This document shows, piece after piece, positions 12,913 through 23,073 of a stretch of DNA of 64,000 nt. Source of the stretch: Actinacidiphila cocklensis (GTDB lineage: Bacteria > Actinomycetota > Actinomycetes > Streptomycetales > Streptomycetaceae). The notes beneath the pieces were generated by a model that saw nothing but the letters and a program-made list of their open reading frames with translations, did no database searches and was not told where the DNA came from. A program made the position numbers and the translations under genes. Where the stretch lies: positions 62,001 through 126,000 of the forward strand of contig NZ_CAJSLV010000056.1 of NCBI RefSeq assembly GCF_907177275.1, in the 5' to 3' direction. Each line of letters begins with the position of its first letter. Position 1 is the stretch's first letter.

Positions 12913-13757
12913 CGACCGAGTACCCGGAAGCCTTCGGCGCGCGGCTGCGCCGCGCCATGGACACCCGCGGGCAGCTCTGCGTGGGCATCGACCCGCACGC
13001 CTCGCTGCTGGCCGGCTGGGGCCTGGACGACGGTGTCCCCGGCCTTGAGCGCTTCACCATGACCGTGGTGGAGGCGCTGGGGGAGCAGGTCGCTGTCTTC
13101 AAGCCGCAGTCGGCGTTCTTCGAGCGCTTCGGCTCGCGCGGCATCGCGGTGCTGGAGCGGGCGGTGGCCGAGGCGCGGCAGGCGGGCGCGCTGGTGCTGA
13201 TGGACGCCAAGCGCGGCGACATCGGCTCGACGATGGCCGCGTACGCCGCCACGTATCTGGACAAGGACTCGCCGCTGTTCAGCGACGCGGTCACGGTCAG
13301 CCCCTACCTGGGCTTCGGCTCGCTGCGGCCGGCGCTGGACGCGGCGCGGATCTCCGGCTCCGGCGTCTTCGTGCTGGCGCTGACCTCGAACCCGGAGGGC
13401 GCGCAGGTGCAGCGGGCCGCGACGGGCGACGGGCGGTCGGTCGCGCAGTTGATGCTCGACGAGATCGCGGCGGAGAACTCCGGTGCGGCCCCGCTCGGCT
13501 CGGTCGGTGCGGTGGTCGGCGCGACGCTGGGCGAGGCGGGCGTGGACCTGGCGGTGAACGGCCCCCTGCTGGCCCCCGGCGTGGGCGCCCAGGGCGCGAC
13601 GCCTGCCGACCTCCCGGGTGTCTTCGGCGCCGCCCTCGGCAATGTGCTGCCGAGTGTGAGCCGCGGGGTGCTCAGGCACGGCCCCGACGCCGGCGCACTG
13701 CGTGATGCGGCCCTGCGGTACGCCGACGAGGTGCGTACGGCCCTCGAAGGGGTCTGA
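12909..13757 (+). CDS. pyrF: Orotidine 5'-phosphate decarboxylase (class 2 type)
   Basis: 282 aa. Last step to UMP. The length and motif LMDAKRGDIGSTMAAYA (catalytic DAKRGD) indicate the longer class found in actinobacteria; FKPQSAFFE is also typical. The ATG overlapping the pyrD stop is chosen although the frame is open upstream. No pyrE (orotate phosphoribosyltransferase) is present in this window, so that step is encoded elsewhere. Confidence 0.95.
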   Translation: MTTEYPEAFGARLRRAMDTRGQLCVGIDPHASLLAGWGLDDGVPGLERFTMTVVEALGEQVAVFKPQSAFFERFGSRGIAVLERAVAEARQAGALVLMDAKRGDIGSTMAAYAATYLDKDSPLFSDAVTVSPYLGFGSLRPALDAARISGSGVFVLALTSNPEGAQVQRAATGDGRSVAQLMLDEIAAENSGAAPLGSVGAVVGATLGEAGVDLAVNGPLLAPGVGAQGATPADLPGVFGAALGNVLPSVSRGVLRHGPDAGALRDAALRYADEVRTALEGV

Positions 13758-13942
13758 ACCGATCGCCGGGAGGCCCGAAGGGCGGGGCAATAGTGCGGTA
13801 ATACCGTCCGGTAATGCGGTCGAATATCGGACCGAAAAAGGGCCGGTTTCAACCACCGGAGGGATTGAGGCCGCAAGGTGTTCCGCTTTGTCCCAAATAT
13901 CCCCTCGGATCAAGGCTGACCAGGACTTTTCGTCTGTTCTCG

Positions 13943-13971
13943 CTGACTTGAGCCGTCCGGACCGCTAGTCT
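13943..13971 (+). promoter_or_regulatory. Putative promoter of the integration host factor gene
   Basis: CTGACT (13943-13948) and TAGTCT (13966-13971) are separated by 17 bp. The start would be near 13978, giving a leader of about 100 nt with a CCCGCAGGTGCGGG hairpin. The 323-bp gap 13758-14080 is less GC-rich than its surroundings and contains no gene I can support. Confidence 0.5.
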
Positions 13972-14080
13972 CCGACAGGAGCGCGCAGTTCACCCGCGCG
14001 GCTCTTCATCCCGCAGGTGCGGGGTGAGTGTGTTTCACACGGTCCATATCCGATTGCTCTACATCCGAGGTGACGTAGGC

Positions 14081-14404
14081 GTGGCTCTTCCGCCCCTTAC
14101 CCCTGAACAGCGCGCTGCCGCGCTCGAAAAGGCCGCCGCGGCTCGCCGGGAGCGCGCCGAGGTCAAGAACCGACTCAAGCACTCCGGTGCCTCCCTTCAC
14201 GAGGTCATCAAGCAGGGCCAGGAGAACGACGTCATCGGCAAGATGAAGGTCTCCGCCCTGCTCGAATCCCTCCCCGGTGTCGGGAAAGTGCGCGCCAAGC
14301 AGATCATGGAACGGCTCGGCATCTCCGAGAGCCGCCGAGTGCGCGGTCTTGGCTCGAACCAGATCGCGTCTCTGGAGCGCGAGTTCGGCGGCGCCCCCGC
14401 CTGA
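14081..14404 (+). CDS. mihF: Actinobacterial integration host factor (sIHF/mIHF)
   Basis: 107 aa, nucleoid-associated DNA-binding protein. The N-terminus [29 protein letters not shown] and the H2TH/HhH core [20 protein letters not shown] are essentially those of S. coelicolor sIHF. The frame is open to 14024, but the GTG at 14081 gives the conserved N-terminus and has GAGGTGA (14067-14073) in front. sIHF influences supercoiling, sporulation septation and secondary metabolism in Streptomyces. gmk follows. Confidence 0.95.
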   Translation: MALPPLTPEQRAAALEKAAAARRERAEVKNRLKHSGASLHEVIKQGQENDVIGKMKVSALLESLPGVGKVRAKQIMERLGISESRRVRGLGSNQIASLEREFGGAPA

Positions 14405-14429
14405 GGTCCCGGCACCTCCGGGAACCAGG

Positions 14430-14435
14430 GATAAT
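14430..14435 (+). promoter_or_regulatory. Putative -10 for gmk (leaderless spacing)
   Basis: GATAAT ends 6 nt before the gmk ATG, so initiation about 7 nt downstream would give a leaderless transcript. It follows an imperfect hairpin (14405-14426) that could end the IHF transcript. Confidence 0.4.
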
Positions 14436-14441
14436 CGCTCC

Positions 14442-15065
14442 ATGAGCAATGCAGTCTCCCGGGGGGCAACGCGCCCCCTCGCTTCGCAGGGGGTCGCGCC
14501 GACCCCCCCGGTCAGACGTCCGCGGCTGACCGTGCTCTCCGGCCCCTCGGGGGTCGGCAAGAGCACGGTCGTCGCACATCTGCGCACCGTGTATCCCGAG
14601 GTCTGGCTCTCGGTGTCGGCGACGACCCGCAAGCCGCGACCCGGCGAGCAGCACGGTGTGCAGTACTTCTTCGTCGACGACGACGAGTTCGACAAACTCG
14701 TCGCGAACGGCGAACTGCTGGAGTGGGCCGAATTCGCCGGCAACCGCTACGGCACACCCCGCAGGGCGGTGCTCGACAAGCTCAGTGCGGGCGAGCCGGT
14801 GCTGCTGGAGATCGACCTCCAGGGCGCCCGGCTGGTCCGCGAGTCGATGCCGGACGCTCACCTGGTCTTCCTGGCGCCGCCCAGCTGGGACGAGCTGGTC
14901 CGCCGGCTCACCGGCCGCGGCACCGAGTCCGCCGAGGTGATCGAGCGGCGGCTGGCCGCGGCCCGGATCGAACTGGCCGCCGAGTCCGAGTTCGACCAGA
15001 CCCTTGTCAACACCTCCGTCGAGGATGTAGCGCATGAGCTGCTAGCCTTGATGGAGATTGTCTGA
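14442..15065 (+). CDS. gmk: Guanylate kinase
   Basis: 207 aa. Phosphorylates GMP to GDP with ATP. P-loop GPSGVGKST follows an about 30-residue N-terminal extension; GMP-binding [13 protein letters not shown] and VQYFF..D are present, as is [11 protein letters not shown]. It acts near rpoZ, a linkage widespread in bacteria. ATG start; no clear Shine-Dalgarno, consistent with the leaderless promoter. Confidence 0.96.
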   Translation: MSNAVSRGATRPLASQGVAPTPPVRRPRLTVLSGPSGVGKSTVVAHLRTVYPEVWLSVSATTRKPRPGEQHGVQYFFVDDDEFDKLVANGELLEWAEFAGNRYGTPRRAVLDKLSAGEPVLLEIDLQGARLVRESMPDAHLVFLAPPSWDELVRRLTGRGTESAEVIERRLAAARIELAAESEFDQTLVNTSVEDVAHELLALMEIV

Positions 15066-15134
15066 ACGTCTTGAGTCTGTCCCAGCCGGCCGTTTCCCGG
15101 CCGGCACCATCCAATCAGTAGGGGTAGGTAGAGC

Positions 15135-15407
15135 GTGTCCTCTTCCATCACCACGCCCGAGGGCATCATCAACCCGCCGATCGACGAGCTGCTCGAAGCC
15201 ACCGACTCCAAGTACAGCCTGGTGATCTACGCGGCCAAGCGCGCCCGCCAGATCAACGCGTACTACTCCCAGCTCGGCGAGGGCCTGCTGGAGTACGTCG
15301 GCCCTCTGGTGGACACCCACGTCCACGAGAAGCCGCTCTCGATCGCGCTGCGTGAGATCAACGCGGGTCTGCTGACCTCGGAGGCCGTGGAGGCCCCGGC
15401 GCACTGA
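15135..15407 (+). CDS. rpoZ: RNA polymerase omega subunit
   Basis: 90 aa. Omega stabilises beta-prime and is involved in assembly of the polymerase. [31 protein letters not shown] is the conserved core. GTG start; GGGGTAGGTAGAG lies upstream. In S. coelicolor loss of rpoZ affects antibiotic production and differentiation. Followed by a strong terminator. Confidence 0.96.
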   Translation: MSSSITTPEGIINPPIDELLEATDSKYSLVIYAAKRARQINAYYSQLGEGLLEYVGPLVDTHVHEKPLSIALREINAGLLTSEAVEAPAH

Positions 15408-15440
15408 GCGCTCGCGCCCGTACGGCATCCCGTACGGCAG

Positions 15441-15483
15441 CACACCACAGGCCCGGCGGCGCGTCCGCCGGGCCTGTGGTGTG
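15441..15483 (+). terminator. Perfect 19-bp hairpin after rpoZ
   Basis: The left arm 15441-15459 and right arm 15465-15483 pair at all 19 positions with a 5-nt loop (CGCGT). It starts 34 nt after the rpoZ stop and ends 43 nt before coaBC, so it separates the gmk-rpoZ unit from coaBC. Preceded by a short direct repeat GTACGGCA/CGTACGGCA. Confidence 0.8.
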
Positions 15484-15525
15484 TCATGGGGGAGAGCGGT
15501 TCCTTCGACACCCGCGGGAGAGACG

Positions 15526-16794
15526 ATGACGCGCGAGGCTGGCAACGGGCACACGGCGGGCGACACGCCACGGGTGGTGCTCGGGGTGAGCGGCGGCATC
15601 GCCGCCTACAAGGCCTGCGAGCTGCTGCGCCGGCTCACCGAGTCCGGACACGACGTCACCGTGGTGCCGACCGACTCGGCCCTGCACTTCGTCGGCGAGG
15701 CCACCTGGTCCGCGCTGTCCGGCAACCCGGTCTCCACCCGGGTCTGGGACGACGTCCACGAGGTGCCGCACGTCAGGATCGGCCAGCACGCCGACCTGGT
15801 GGTGGTCGCCCCCGCCACCGCCGACCTGCTCGCCAGGGCCGCTCACGGCCTGGCCGACGACCTGCTCACCAACACCCTGCTCACCGCCCGCTGCCCGGTC
15901 GTCTTCGCGCCGGCCATGCACACCGAGATGTGGGAGCACGCCGCCACCCAGGAGAACGTCGCGACCCTGCGCCGCCGCGGCGCCGTCGTCATCGAACCCG
16001 CGGTCGGCCGGCTCACCGGCGTCGACACCGGCAAGGGCCGGCTGCCCGACCCGGCCGAGATCTTCGAGGTCTGCCGCCGGGTGATGGCCCGCGGCACCCT
16101 GCCGCGGGACCTGGAGGGCCGCCACGTGGTGGTCAGCGCGGGCGGCACCAGGGAACCCCTCGACCCGGTGCGTTACCTCGGCAACCGCTCCTCCGGCAAG
16201 CAGGGCTACGCGCTGGCCCGCACCGCGGTCGCCCGCGGCGCCCGGGTGACCCTGGTCGCCGCCAACACCGCGCTGGCCGACCCGGCCGGCGCCGACGTGG
16301 TACCGGTCGGCACCGCGGCGCAGCTGCGGGAGGCGGTGCTCAAGGCCGCGGGCGACGCCGACGTGGTGGTGATGGCCGCCGCGGTCGCCGACTTCCGGCC
16401 CGCCGCCTACGCCGCCGCCAAGATCAAGAAGAAGGACGACGAGGAGCCGCCGCCGCTCGCGCTGGCCCGCAACACCGACATCCTCGCCGAGCTGTCGGCG
16501 GACCGGCCGCGTCCCGGGCAGCTGGTCGTCGGCTTCGCCGCCGAGACCGACGACGTCCTCGCCCACGGCCGCGCCAAGCTCGCCCGCAAGGGCTGCGACC
16601 TGCTGGTGGTCAACGAGGTGGGGGAGAACACAGCGTTCGGCAGGGAGGACAACGAGGCGGTGGTGCTCGGCGCCGACGGCAGCGAGACGGCGGTGCCCTT
16701 CGGCCCCAAGGAAGCTCTCGCCGACACGGTGTGGGACCTGGTCGCGGCCAGGCTGCCGGGGCGTGCCGAACGGAATTCCACCGATCGGGGGTAA
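15526..16794 (+). CDS. coaBC: Bifunctional phosphopantothenoylcysteine decarboxylase / phosphopantothenate-cysteine ligase
   Basis: 422 aa, two steps of coenzyme A synthesis. The N-terminal flavoprotein CoaC domain (GVSGGIAAYKACELLRRL; VVVAPATADLLARAAHG; FAPAMHTEMWEH) is joined to a CoaB ligase domain (VVSAGGTREPLDPVRYLGNR; AAAVADFRP..KIKK; NEVGENTAFG). The frame is open to 15481 inside the rpoZ terminator; the ATG at 15526 gives the usual N-terminus and has GGGAGA upstream. Confidence 0.95.
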   Translation: MTREAGNGHTAGDTPRVVLGVSGGIAAYKACELLRRLTESGHDVTVVPTDSALHFVGEATWSALSGNPVSTRVWDDVHEVPHVRIGQHADLVVVAPATADLLARAAHGLADDLLTNTLLTARCPVVFAPAMHTEMWEHAATQENVATLRRRGAVVIEPAVGRLTGVDTGKGRLPDPAEIFEVCRRVMARGTLPRDLEGRHVVVSAGGTREPLDPVRYLGNRSSGKQGYALARTAVARGARVTLVAANTALADPAGADVVPVGTAAQLREAVLKAAGDADVVVMAAAVADFRPAAYAAAKIKKKDDEEPPPLALARNTDILAELSADRPRPGQLVVGFAAETDDVLAHGRAKLARKGCDLLVVNEVGENTAFGREDNEAVVLGADGSETAVPFGPKEALADTVWDLVAARLPGRAERNSTDRG

Positions 16795-16820
16795 CGAAAC
16801 GGACAAATCATCCGTTACGG
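16791..16820. promoter_or_regulatory. Nested inverted repeats between coaBC and metK
   Basis: GTAACG (16791-16796) pairs with CGTTAC (16813-16818), and AACGGA (16798-16803) with TCCGTT (16811-16816); the two pairings overlap and are partly exclusive. It begins at the coaBC stop codon. It could be an operator or a weak terminator. The rest of the 210-bp metK leader shows no SAM riboswitch that I can recognise. Confidence 0.35.
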
Positions 16821-17004
16821 TGTCTCTGCAGGGCTGATCGTCCTACTGCGGGATGCCGCCGCGCCCGGGTTGGCATATCCAAGGAACGAGATGCCGTGCC
16901 CGTTCGAGCGGTCCGCCCGATAAACTGGCCGCCGGAGTGCCGGGCGCAGCCCTGTGCACCCCACCAAGAAATAGCCAGCAGCCGCTGCAACCCCAGGGAG
17001 CGAT

Positions 17005-18228
17005 GTGTCCCGCCGCCTCTTCACCTCGGAATCTGTCACCGAGGGCCACCCCGACAAGATCGCTGACCAGATCAGCGACACGATCCTCGACGCACTCCTG
17101 ACGGCCGACCCCGCATCCCGGGTGGCCGTGGAGACGATGATCACGACCGGCCAGGTGCATATCGCGGGCGAGGTGACGACGACCGCCTACGCGGACATCG
17201 CCACCCTGGTACGCAACAAGATCCTCGACATCGGGTACGACTCGTCCAAGAAGGGCTTCGACGGCGCCTCCTGCGGCGTGTCGGTGTCCATCGGCGCGCA
17301 GTCCCCCGACATCGCGCAAGGCGTCGACACCGCGTACGAGAAGCGGGTCGAGGGCGCCGCGGGCGCGGGCGAGGACGACGAGCTGGACAAGCAGGGCGCG
17401 GGCGACCAGGGCCTGATGTTCGGCTACGCGTCCGACGAGACGCCCGAGCTGATGCCGCTGCCGATCACCCTGGCGCACCGGCTCTCCCGGCGCCTCACCG
17501 AGGTCCGCAAGAACGGCACGATCCCGTACCTGCGCCCCGACGGGAAGACCCAGGTCACCATCGAGTACGACGGCGACAAGGCGGTACGCCTCGACACCGT
17601 CGTCGTCTCCTCCCAGCACGCCTCCGACATCGACCTGGAGTCGCTGCTCGCCCCCGACATCCGCGAGTTCGTGGTCGAGGTGGAGCTGAAGGCGCTCCTC
17701 GACGACGGCATCAAGCTCGACACCGAGGGCTACAAGCTGCTCGTCAACCCGACAGGTCGCTTCGAGATCGGCGGCCCGATGGGTGACGCGGGCCTCACCG
17801 GCCGGAAGATCATCATCGACACGTACGGCGGCATGGCCCGCCACGGCGGCGGTGCCTTCTCCGGCAAGGACCCGTCCAAGGTCGACCGCTCCGCCGCGTA
17901 CGCGATGCGCTGGGTCGCCAAGAACGTGGTGGCGGCCGGCCTCGCCGCCCGCTGCGAGGTCCAGGTCGCCTACGCCATCGGCAAGGCGGAGCCCGTCGGG
18001 CTCTTCGTCGAGACGTTCGGCACGGAGAACGTCGACGTCGAGAAGATCGAGCAGGCCATCGCCCAGGTCTTCGACCTGCGCCCGGCCGCGATCATCCGCG
18101 ACCTCGACCTGCTCCGCCCGATCTACGCGCAGACGGCGGCCTACGGCCACTTCGGCCGCGAGCTCCCCGACTTCACGTGGGAGCGCACCGACCGCGTCGA
18201 CGCACTCCGCACAGCCTCGGGCCTCTAG
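17005..18228 (+). CDS. metK: S-adenosylmethionine synthetase
   Basis: 407 aa. Makes SAM from methionine and ATP. Motifs: [13 protein letters not shown] (ATP), [12 protein letters not shown], and [19 protein letters not shown] (triphosphatase loop). GTG start with AGGGAG 8 nt upstream; an ATG at 17003 is out of frame. In Streptomyces raised SAM levels influence antibiotic production. Followed by a repeat-filled gap. Confidence 0.97.
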   Translation: MSRRLFTSESVTEGHPDKIADQISDTILDALLTADPASRVAVETMITTGQVHIAGEVTTTAYADIATLVRNKILDIGYDSSKKGFDGASCGVSVSIGAQSPDIAQGVDTAYEKRVEGAAGAGEDDELDKQGAGDQGLMFGYASDETPELMPLPITLAHRLSRRLTEVRKNGTIPYLRPDGKTQVTIEYDGDKAVRLDTVVVSSQHASDIDLESLLAPDIREFVVEVELKALLDDGIKLDTEGYKLLVNPTGRFEIGGPMGDAGLTGRKIIIDTYGGMARHGGGAFSGKDPSKVDRSAAYAMRWVAKNVVAAGLAARCEVQVAYAIGKAEPVGLFVETFGTENVDVEKIEQAIAQVFDLRPAAIIRDLDLLRPIYAQTAAYGHFGRELPDFTWERTDRVDALRTASGL

Positions 18229-18239
18229 CCACCGGCCCC

Positions 18240-18522
18240 CAGTTCCCCGCGCCCCCGAAAACGCCCACCCTCTGCACAGAGGCCAGGCCAGGGGCGCGGG
18301 GAACTGCGCGTTCGGCCCCGGCGGCGGACAAGCCGACCGCCCACCGCAGGTGGCACTCTCTCGCGGCGCTGGGGGTACCCCCAGGCGAAGCTCTGGGGCG
18401 GAACCGCGCGCTCGGCCGCGACGGCGCGGAGGGCAAGCGCGCAGCGCAAGGGGCCAGGGGCAATCACCCGGGGGCGCTGGGGGTACTCCCAGGCGAAGCT
18501 CTGGGGGCGGAACCGCGCGCGC
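18240..18522. repeat. Dispersed modular repeat, block III (three cores, two GTACC modules)
   Basis: The 376-bp metK-priA gap is nearly all repeat. An inverted pair of cores, AGTTCCCCGCGCCCC (18241-18255) and its complement (18291-18305), encloses a CCTCTG/CAGAGG hairpin (18269-18282). Then come two tandem split-core units about 108 bp apart, each with a palindrome: CTGGGGGTACCCCCAG (18369-18384, perfect) and CTGGGGGTACTCCCAG (18477-18492), both followed by GCGAAGCTCTGGGG and GCGGAACCGCGCG. The 15-bp inverted cores could form a strong cruciform or terminator after metK. Confidence 0.8.
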
Positions 18523-18604
18523 AACCCGCCACCGGTGGGAAGCCGACCGTCCACGGCAAGTGGCACCCACCTGGGTTGTCGGAGCGGTCTGCGAGACTCA
18601 GGGG

Positions 18605-20668
18605 GTGAGCCCAGAAGAACCCCCTGCGGCCGAGCAGCTGGCTCTGATCCGCGCCACCACCCGCAAGGCCAAGGCCAAACCCCGTACCTGGCGCGGAGCG
18701 CAACTGGCCGAGGGGCTCCCGGTGGCCCGGGTGCTGGTGGACAAGGGGCTGCTGCACCTGGACCAGTTCTTCGACTACGCCGTACCCGCCGCGATGGACG
18801 CCGACGCCCAGCCCGGCGTGCGGGTGCGGGTGCGCTTCGGCGCCCGGGTCGTCAAGGGGCGCCGGGAGGGCGGCACCCTGCACGACGGCTTCATCGTCGA
18901 GCGCCGGGCCGACAGCGACTACGCAGGCCCGCTCGCCCCGCTGGCCCAGGTGCTCTCCGCCGAGGTCGTGCTGACCCCGCCGCTGCTCAGCCTGTGCCGG
19001 CACGTCGCCGACCGCTACGCCGGCGCGCTCGCCGACGTCGTCCAGCTCGCCGTACCGCCGCGGATGGCCCGCGCGGAGAAGGACCCCTCGCCCGACCCGC
19101 TGCCCGCCCCCGCGGCGCCGGAGCCCGGCAGCTGGTCGCGTTACGCCACCGGCCCCGCCTACCTGCAGGCCCTCGCCCGTGGTGACACCCCCCGGGCGGT
19201 CTGGCTGGCGCTGCCGGGACCGCACTGGCCCGCGGAACTGGCCCGCGCCATCGGCGCCACGCTGGCCTCCGGGCGCGGCGCCCTGGCCGTCCTGCCCGAC
19301 GGGCGCTCCGCCGCCCGCGCCGACGCGGCCCTCACCGAGCTGCTCGGCGAGGGCCGCCATGTGATGCTCACCGCCGACGCAGGCCCCGAGGAGCGGTACC
19401 GCCGCTGGCTCGCGGTCAGCCGCGGCGCGGTCCGCGCGGTCGTCGGGACCCGCGCGGCGATGTTCGCCCCCGTCGCCGACCTCGGCCTCGTCGCCCTGTG
19501 GGACGACGGCGACTCCAGCCACGCGGAACCGCACGCCCCGCAGCCGCACGCCAGGGACGTCCTGCTGCTGCGGGCCGCCGAGGAGCGCACCGCCTTCCTT
19601 CTCGGCGGCCTCACCGGCACCGTCGAGGGCGCGCAGCTCGTCGACAGCGGCTGGGCGCTGCCGCTGGCCGCCGCCCGCGACCAGGTGCGGGCCGCGGCGC
19701 CGCTGGTCCGTACCGTCGGCGACGCCGACCAGGCCAGGGACGCCGCCGCCCGCGCCGCCCGGCTGCCCTCCCTCGCCTGGCAGGTCACCCGCGACGCCCT
19801 CGCCCACGGGCCGGTCCTGGTCCAGGTGCCCAGGCGCGGCTACGTCCCCAGGCTCGCCTGCGACTCCTGCCGCAATCCCGCGCGGTGCGCGGCCTGCGCG
19901 GGGCCGCTGGAGCTGCGGGAGCGCGGCGGTACGCCGTCCTGCGGCTGGTGCGGGCGGCCCGCGGCGGACTGGCACTGCCAGGAGTGCGGCGGGTTCCGGC
20001 TGCGGGCACAGGTGGTGGGGGCGCGGCGCACCGCCGAGGAGCTGGGCCGGGCCTTCCCCCGGGTGCCGGTGCGGACCTCGGGGCGCGACACCGTGCTGCC
20101 GTCGGTCGGCGCCGCGCCCGCGCTCGTGATCGCCACGCCGGGTGCGGAGCCGGTCGCCGAAGGGCCTGGTTACGCGGCCGCGCTGCTGCTCGACGGCTGG
20201 GCGCTGCTGAACCGCCCCGACCTGCGGGCCGGTGAGGAGGCGCTGCGGCGCTGGGCGGCGGCGTCGGCGCTGGTCAGGTCCGCGGGGGAGGGCGGCACCG
20301 TACTGGTGCTCGCCGAGCCGACGCTGCGGCCGGTGCAGGCGCTCGTGCGGTGGGACCCGGCCGGGCACGCCGTGCGGGAGCTGGCCGAGCGGGCGGAGCT
20401 GCGGTTCCCGCCGGTGTCGCGGATGGCGTCGGTCAGCGGGCCGGCCGCCGCGGTGGCCGAGCTGCTGGCGCTGGTGCGGCTGCCGCCGGACACCGATCAG
20501 CTCGGGCCCGTGCCGACGCCGGCCGGCGGCGAGCGCCTGCTCCTGCGGGTGCCGCCGGGCAGCGGTGCGGCGCTGGCCGCGGCGCTCAAGTCGGGCCAGG
20601 TGGCCCGGGCCACCCGCGGCGGCGGCGACCCGGTCGCCGTCCGCCTCGACCCGACGGACATCGGCTAG
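18605..20668 (+). CDS. priA: PriA-like primosomal protein with degenerate helicase core
   Basis: 687 aa. PriA recognises stalled forks and promotes replication restart. The N-terminal 3'BD-like domain (VLVDKGLLHLDQFFDYAVP; VRVRFGARVVKGRR) and the zinc-binding insertion with CDSC, CAAC, CGWC and CQEC are present. The Walker A motif GxxxxGKT is absent (ALPGPHWPAELARAIG occupies its place) and the DEEH box is replaced by WDDGDSSHAE, so it is probably not an active helicase; this is usual for actinobacterial PriA. GTG start; the frame is open upstream through the repeats, but those cannot be coding. Confidence 0.88.
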   Translation: MSPEEPPAAEQLALIRATTRKAKAKPRTWRGAQLAEGLPVARVLVDKGLLHLDQFFDYAVPAAMDADAQPGVRVRVRFGARVVKGRREGGTLHDGFIVERRADSDYAGPLAPLAQVLSAEVVLTPPLLSLCRHVADRYAGALADVVQLAVPPRMARAEKDPSPDPLPAPAAPEPGSWSRYATGPAYLQALARGDTPRAVWLALPGPHWPAELARAIGATLASGRGALAVLPDGRSAARADAALTELLGEGRHVMLTADAGPEERYRRWLAVSRGAVRAVVGTRAAMFAPVADLGLVALWDDGDSSHAEPHAPQPHARDVLLLRAAEERTAFLLGGLTGTVEGAQLVDSGWALPLAAARDQVRAAAPLVRTVGDADQARDAAARAARLPSLAWQVTRDALAHGPVLVQVPRRGYVPRLACDSCRNPARCAACAGPLELRERGGTPSCGWCGRPAADWHCQECGGFRLRAQVVGARRTAEELGRAFPRVPVRTSGRDTVLPSVGAAPALVIATPGAEPVAEGPGYAAALLLDGWALLNRPDLRAGEEALRRWAAASALVRSAGEGGTVLVLAEPTLRPVQALVRWDPAGHAVRELAERAELRFPPVSRMASVSGPAAAVAELLALVRLPPDTDQLGPVPTPAGGERLLLRVPPGSGAALAAALKSGQVARATRGGGDPVAVRLDPTDIG

Positions 20669-20679
20669 GGCCCGCTAGG

Positions 20680-20877
20680 GCGGGTCCGCAAGGTCCCGTC
20701 GTCCGCCCGAGGGGCGGGGCCGACGGCGTCGGGTGCGTGCGATCGCACGGCGGAGGGTCGTCCTCGTAGCGGGACTGCTCGGACGAGCCCGACAACGCCG
20801 GGGGCTCCTCCCGCCGAAGGCAGGGGGAGAGCGCGCGTGCCGGGCGCCGTCGGCCGGACGGGACCTTGCGGACCCGC
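20680..20877. mobile_element. MITE-like element A with 21-bp terminal inverted repeats
   Basis: 20680-20700 and 20857-20877 are perfect inverted repeats (outer 10 bases GCGGGTCCGC). The 198-bp element encodes nothing credible. Its centre (20724-20799) is about 80% identical by eye to 37605-37680 in element B. It fills the gap between the convergent priA and HTH genes. It is non-autonomous; no transposase is present in the window. Confidence 0.7.
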
Positions 20878-20906
20878 TCCAGGCACCCCCGCGCGGGCTC
20901 GCCGGG

Positions 20907-21359
<453 letters not shown>

Positions 21360-21515
21360 CTACAGGCCTCTCCAACCGACGGTTACAGAACTCTCATGAC
21401 CAACGCGCCACCACCCTCGGAGTCACGCCCCAGGGGCGCGCGGCCGGGTGTGCACCCCTGGGGCGGGCCCGAACTAGAATCGGCAGTCGTCCCCGTCCGG
21501 CAGGAGAAGCGACCC

Positions 21516-22061
21516 GTGACCGTCAAGCCCATCCGCATGTTCGGCGACCCCGTGCTGCGCATGACGGCCCAGCCGGTCACGACGTTCGACGCGGAACTGC
21601 GCACTCTGGTCGAGGACTTGACCGAGACGATGCAGGCCGCCCCGGGCGCCGGTCTGGCCGCCCCGCAACTGGGGGTGTCGCTGCGGGTGTTCACGTACTT
21701 CGTGGAAGGCGAGCTGGGCCATCTGATCAACCCGGACCTGACGTTGAGCGCAGAGGAGCAGGACGGCCCCGAGGGCTGCCTGTCGCTGCCCGGGCTGACG
21801 TACGACTGCCGCCGGGCGTACGGCGTCGTCGCCCGGGGCGTGAACATGTGGGGCGACCCGGTCACGGTGGAGGGCACCCAGCGGCTGGCCCGCTGCATCC
21901 AGCACGAGACCGACCACCTGGACGGCATCATCTTCGTCGACCGCCTCGACCCCGAGCAGCGGGCCGCGGCGCTGCTGGCGGTCCGGGAGGCCGAATGGGC
22001 GGGGGAGCCCGCGCCGCAGGTCAGGACCTCCCCGCACGGCACGTCCGGCCGCGCACTGTGA
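21516..22061 (+). CDS. def: Peptide deformylase
   Basis: 181 aa. Removes formyl groups from nascent proteins; Fe2+-dependent. The three class motifs are [18 protein letters not shown] and HETDHLDG. The frame is open much further upstream, even into element A; I chose the GTG at 21516, which has AGGAG (21502-21506) 9 nt upstream and gives the usual N-terminus ([15 protein letters not shown]). An ATG at 21396 would add 40 residues of Pro/Arg-rich sequence. fmt follows 31 nt later, so formylation and deformylation enzymes are paired. Confidence 0.93.
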   Translation: MTVKPIRMFGDPVLRMTAQPVTTFDAELRTLVEDLTETMQAAPGAGLAAPQLGVSLRVFTYFVEGELGHLINPDLTLSAEEQDGPEGCLSLPGLTYDCRRAYGVVARGVNMWGDPVTVEGTQRLARCIQHETDHLDGIIFVDRLDPEQRAAALLAVREAEWAGEPAPQVRTSPHGTSGRAL

Positions 22062-22092
22062 CACCGTCGATCCGAGAGGCACACCCCGCACG

Positions 22093-23025
22093 ATGAAGCT
22101 CGTCCTCGCCGGCACCCCCGAGGTCGCCGTACCCGCGCTCGACGCCCTGATCGCCTCCGGGCGGCACGAGGTCGCCGCCGTCGTGACCCGGCCGGACGCG
22201 ACGGCGGGCCGCGGGCGCAAGCTCGTCGCCAGCCCCGTCGCCGAACGGGCCGCGGCCGCCGGGATCGAGGTGCTCAAGCCGGCCAGGCCGCGCGACGAGG
22301 ACTTCCTCGACCGGCTGCGGGAGATCGCCCCCGACTGCTGCCCGGTCGTCGCCTACGGCGCGCTGCTGCCGAAGGTCGCGCTGGACGTGCCCGTGCACGG
22401 GTGGGTCAACCTGCACTTCTCGCTGCTGCCCGCCTGGCGGGGTGCCGCGCCGGTGCAGCACGCGGTGATGGCCGGCGACGAGGTCACCGGCGCGTCGACC
22501 TTCCTGATCGAGCAGGGCCTCGACTCGGGGCCGGTCTACGGCGTCGTCACGGAGGAGATCCGCGGCACCGACACCAGCGGCGACCTGCTCGGGCGGCTGG
22601 CGGTGAGCGGCGCCGGCCTGCTGGTGGCGACCATGGACGGGATCGAGGACGGCCGGCTGTCCGCCAGGCCGCAGCCCGCGGAGGGGATCACCCTCGCACC
22701 CAAGATCGCCGTCGAGGACGCGGCCGTGGACTGGACAGCCCCTGCGCTGCGGGTCGACCGGCTGATCAGGGGCTGCACCCCGGCCCCCGGCGCCTGGACC
22801 CTCATCGGCGGCGAGCGCCTCAAGCTCGGCCCGGTGTCCCTGGCCCCCGAGCGCACCGACCTGCGCCCCGGCGAGCTGTCGGTCGGCAAGAACTCCGTGC
22901 ACGTCGGCACCGGAAGCCACGCGGTGCTGCTGGGCGAGGTCCAGCCGCAGGGCAAGAAGCGGATGCCCGCCGCCGCCTGGTCCCGCGGCACCCACCTGCC
23001 CGCCGAGACGGTTCTGGGGCGTTAG
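22093..23025 (+). CDS. fmt: Methionyl-tRNA formyltransferase
   Basis: 310 aa. Formylates initiator Met-tRNA with 10-formyl-THF. The catalytic region [17 protein letters not shown] is intact and [14 protein letters not shown] follows. The C-terminal OB-like domain (about residues 210-310) is present. ATG start with GAGAGG upstream. Confidence 0.96.
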   Translation: MKLVLAGTPEVAVPALDALIASGRHEVAAVVTRPDATAGRGRKLVASPVAERAAAAGIEVLKPARPRDEDFLDRLREIAPDCCPVVAYGALLPKVALDVPVHGWVNLHFSLLPAWRGAAPVQHAVMAGDEVTGASTFLIEQGLDSGPVYGVVTEEIRGTDTSGDLLGRLAVSGAGLLVATMDGIEDGRLSARPQPAEGITLAPKIAVEDAAVDWTAPALRVDRLIRGCTPAPGAWTLIGGERLKLGPVSLAPERTDLRPGELSVGKNSVHVGTGSHAVLLGEVQPQGKKRMPAAAWSRGTHLPAETVLGR

Positions 23026-23047
23026 TCCCCGCCCCGCGCCCGGGACG

Positions 23048-23053
23048 TAGGCT
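23048..23053 (+). promoter_or_regulatory. Putative -10 element for rsmB
   Basis: TAGGCT, 20 nt before the rsmB ATG, matches the TANNNT pattern and the same hexamer used ahead of hisE. It implies a leader of about 14 nt and transcription independent of fmt. Confidence 0.35.
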
Positions 23054-23073
23054 GGCGGGAGCCGAGGACGAGG

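Noticed and set aside
16795-17004. SAM riboswitch in front of metK
   Set aside because: The leader has inverted repeats but none of the conserved SAM-I, SAM-II or SAM-IV blocks I know.
18369-18492. CRISPR-like spaced repeats with GGGGGTACCCCC
   Set aside because: Only two units, spacers are not of uniform length and no cas genes are near; copies are dispersed through the genome segment.
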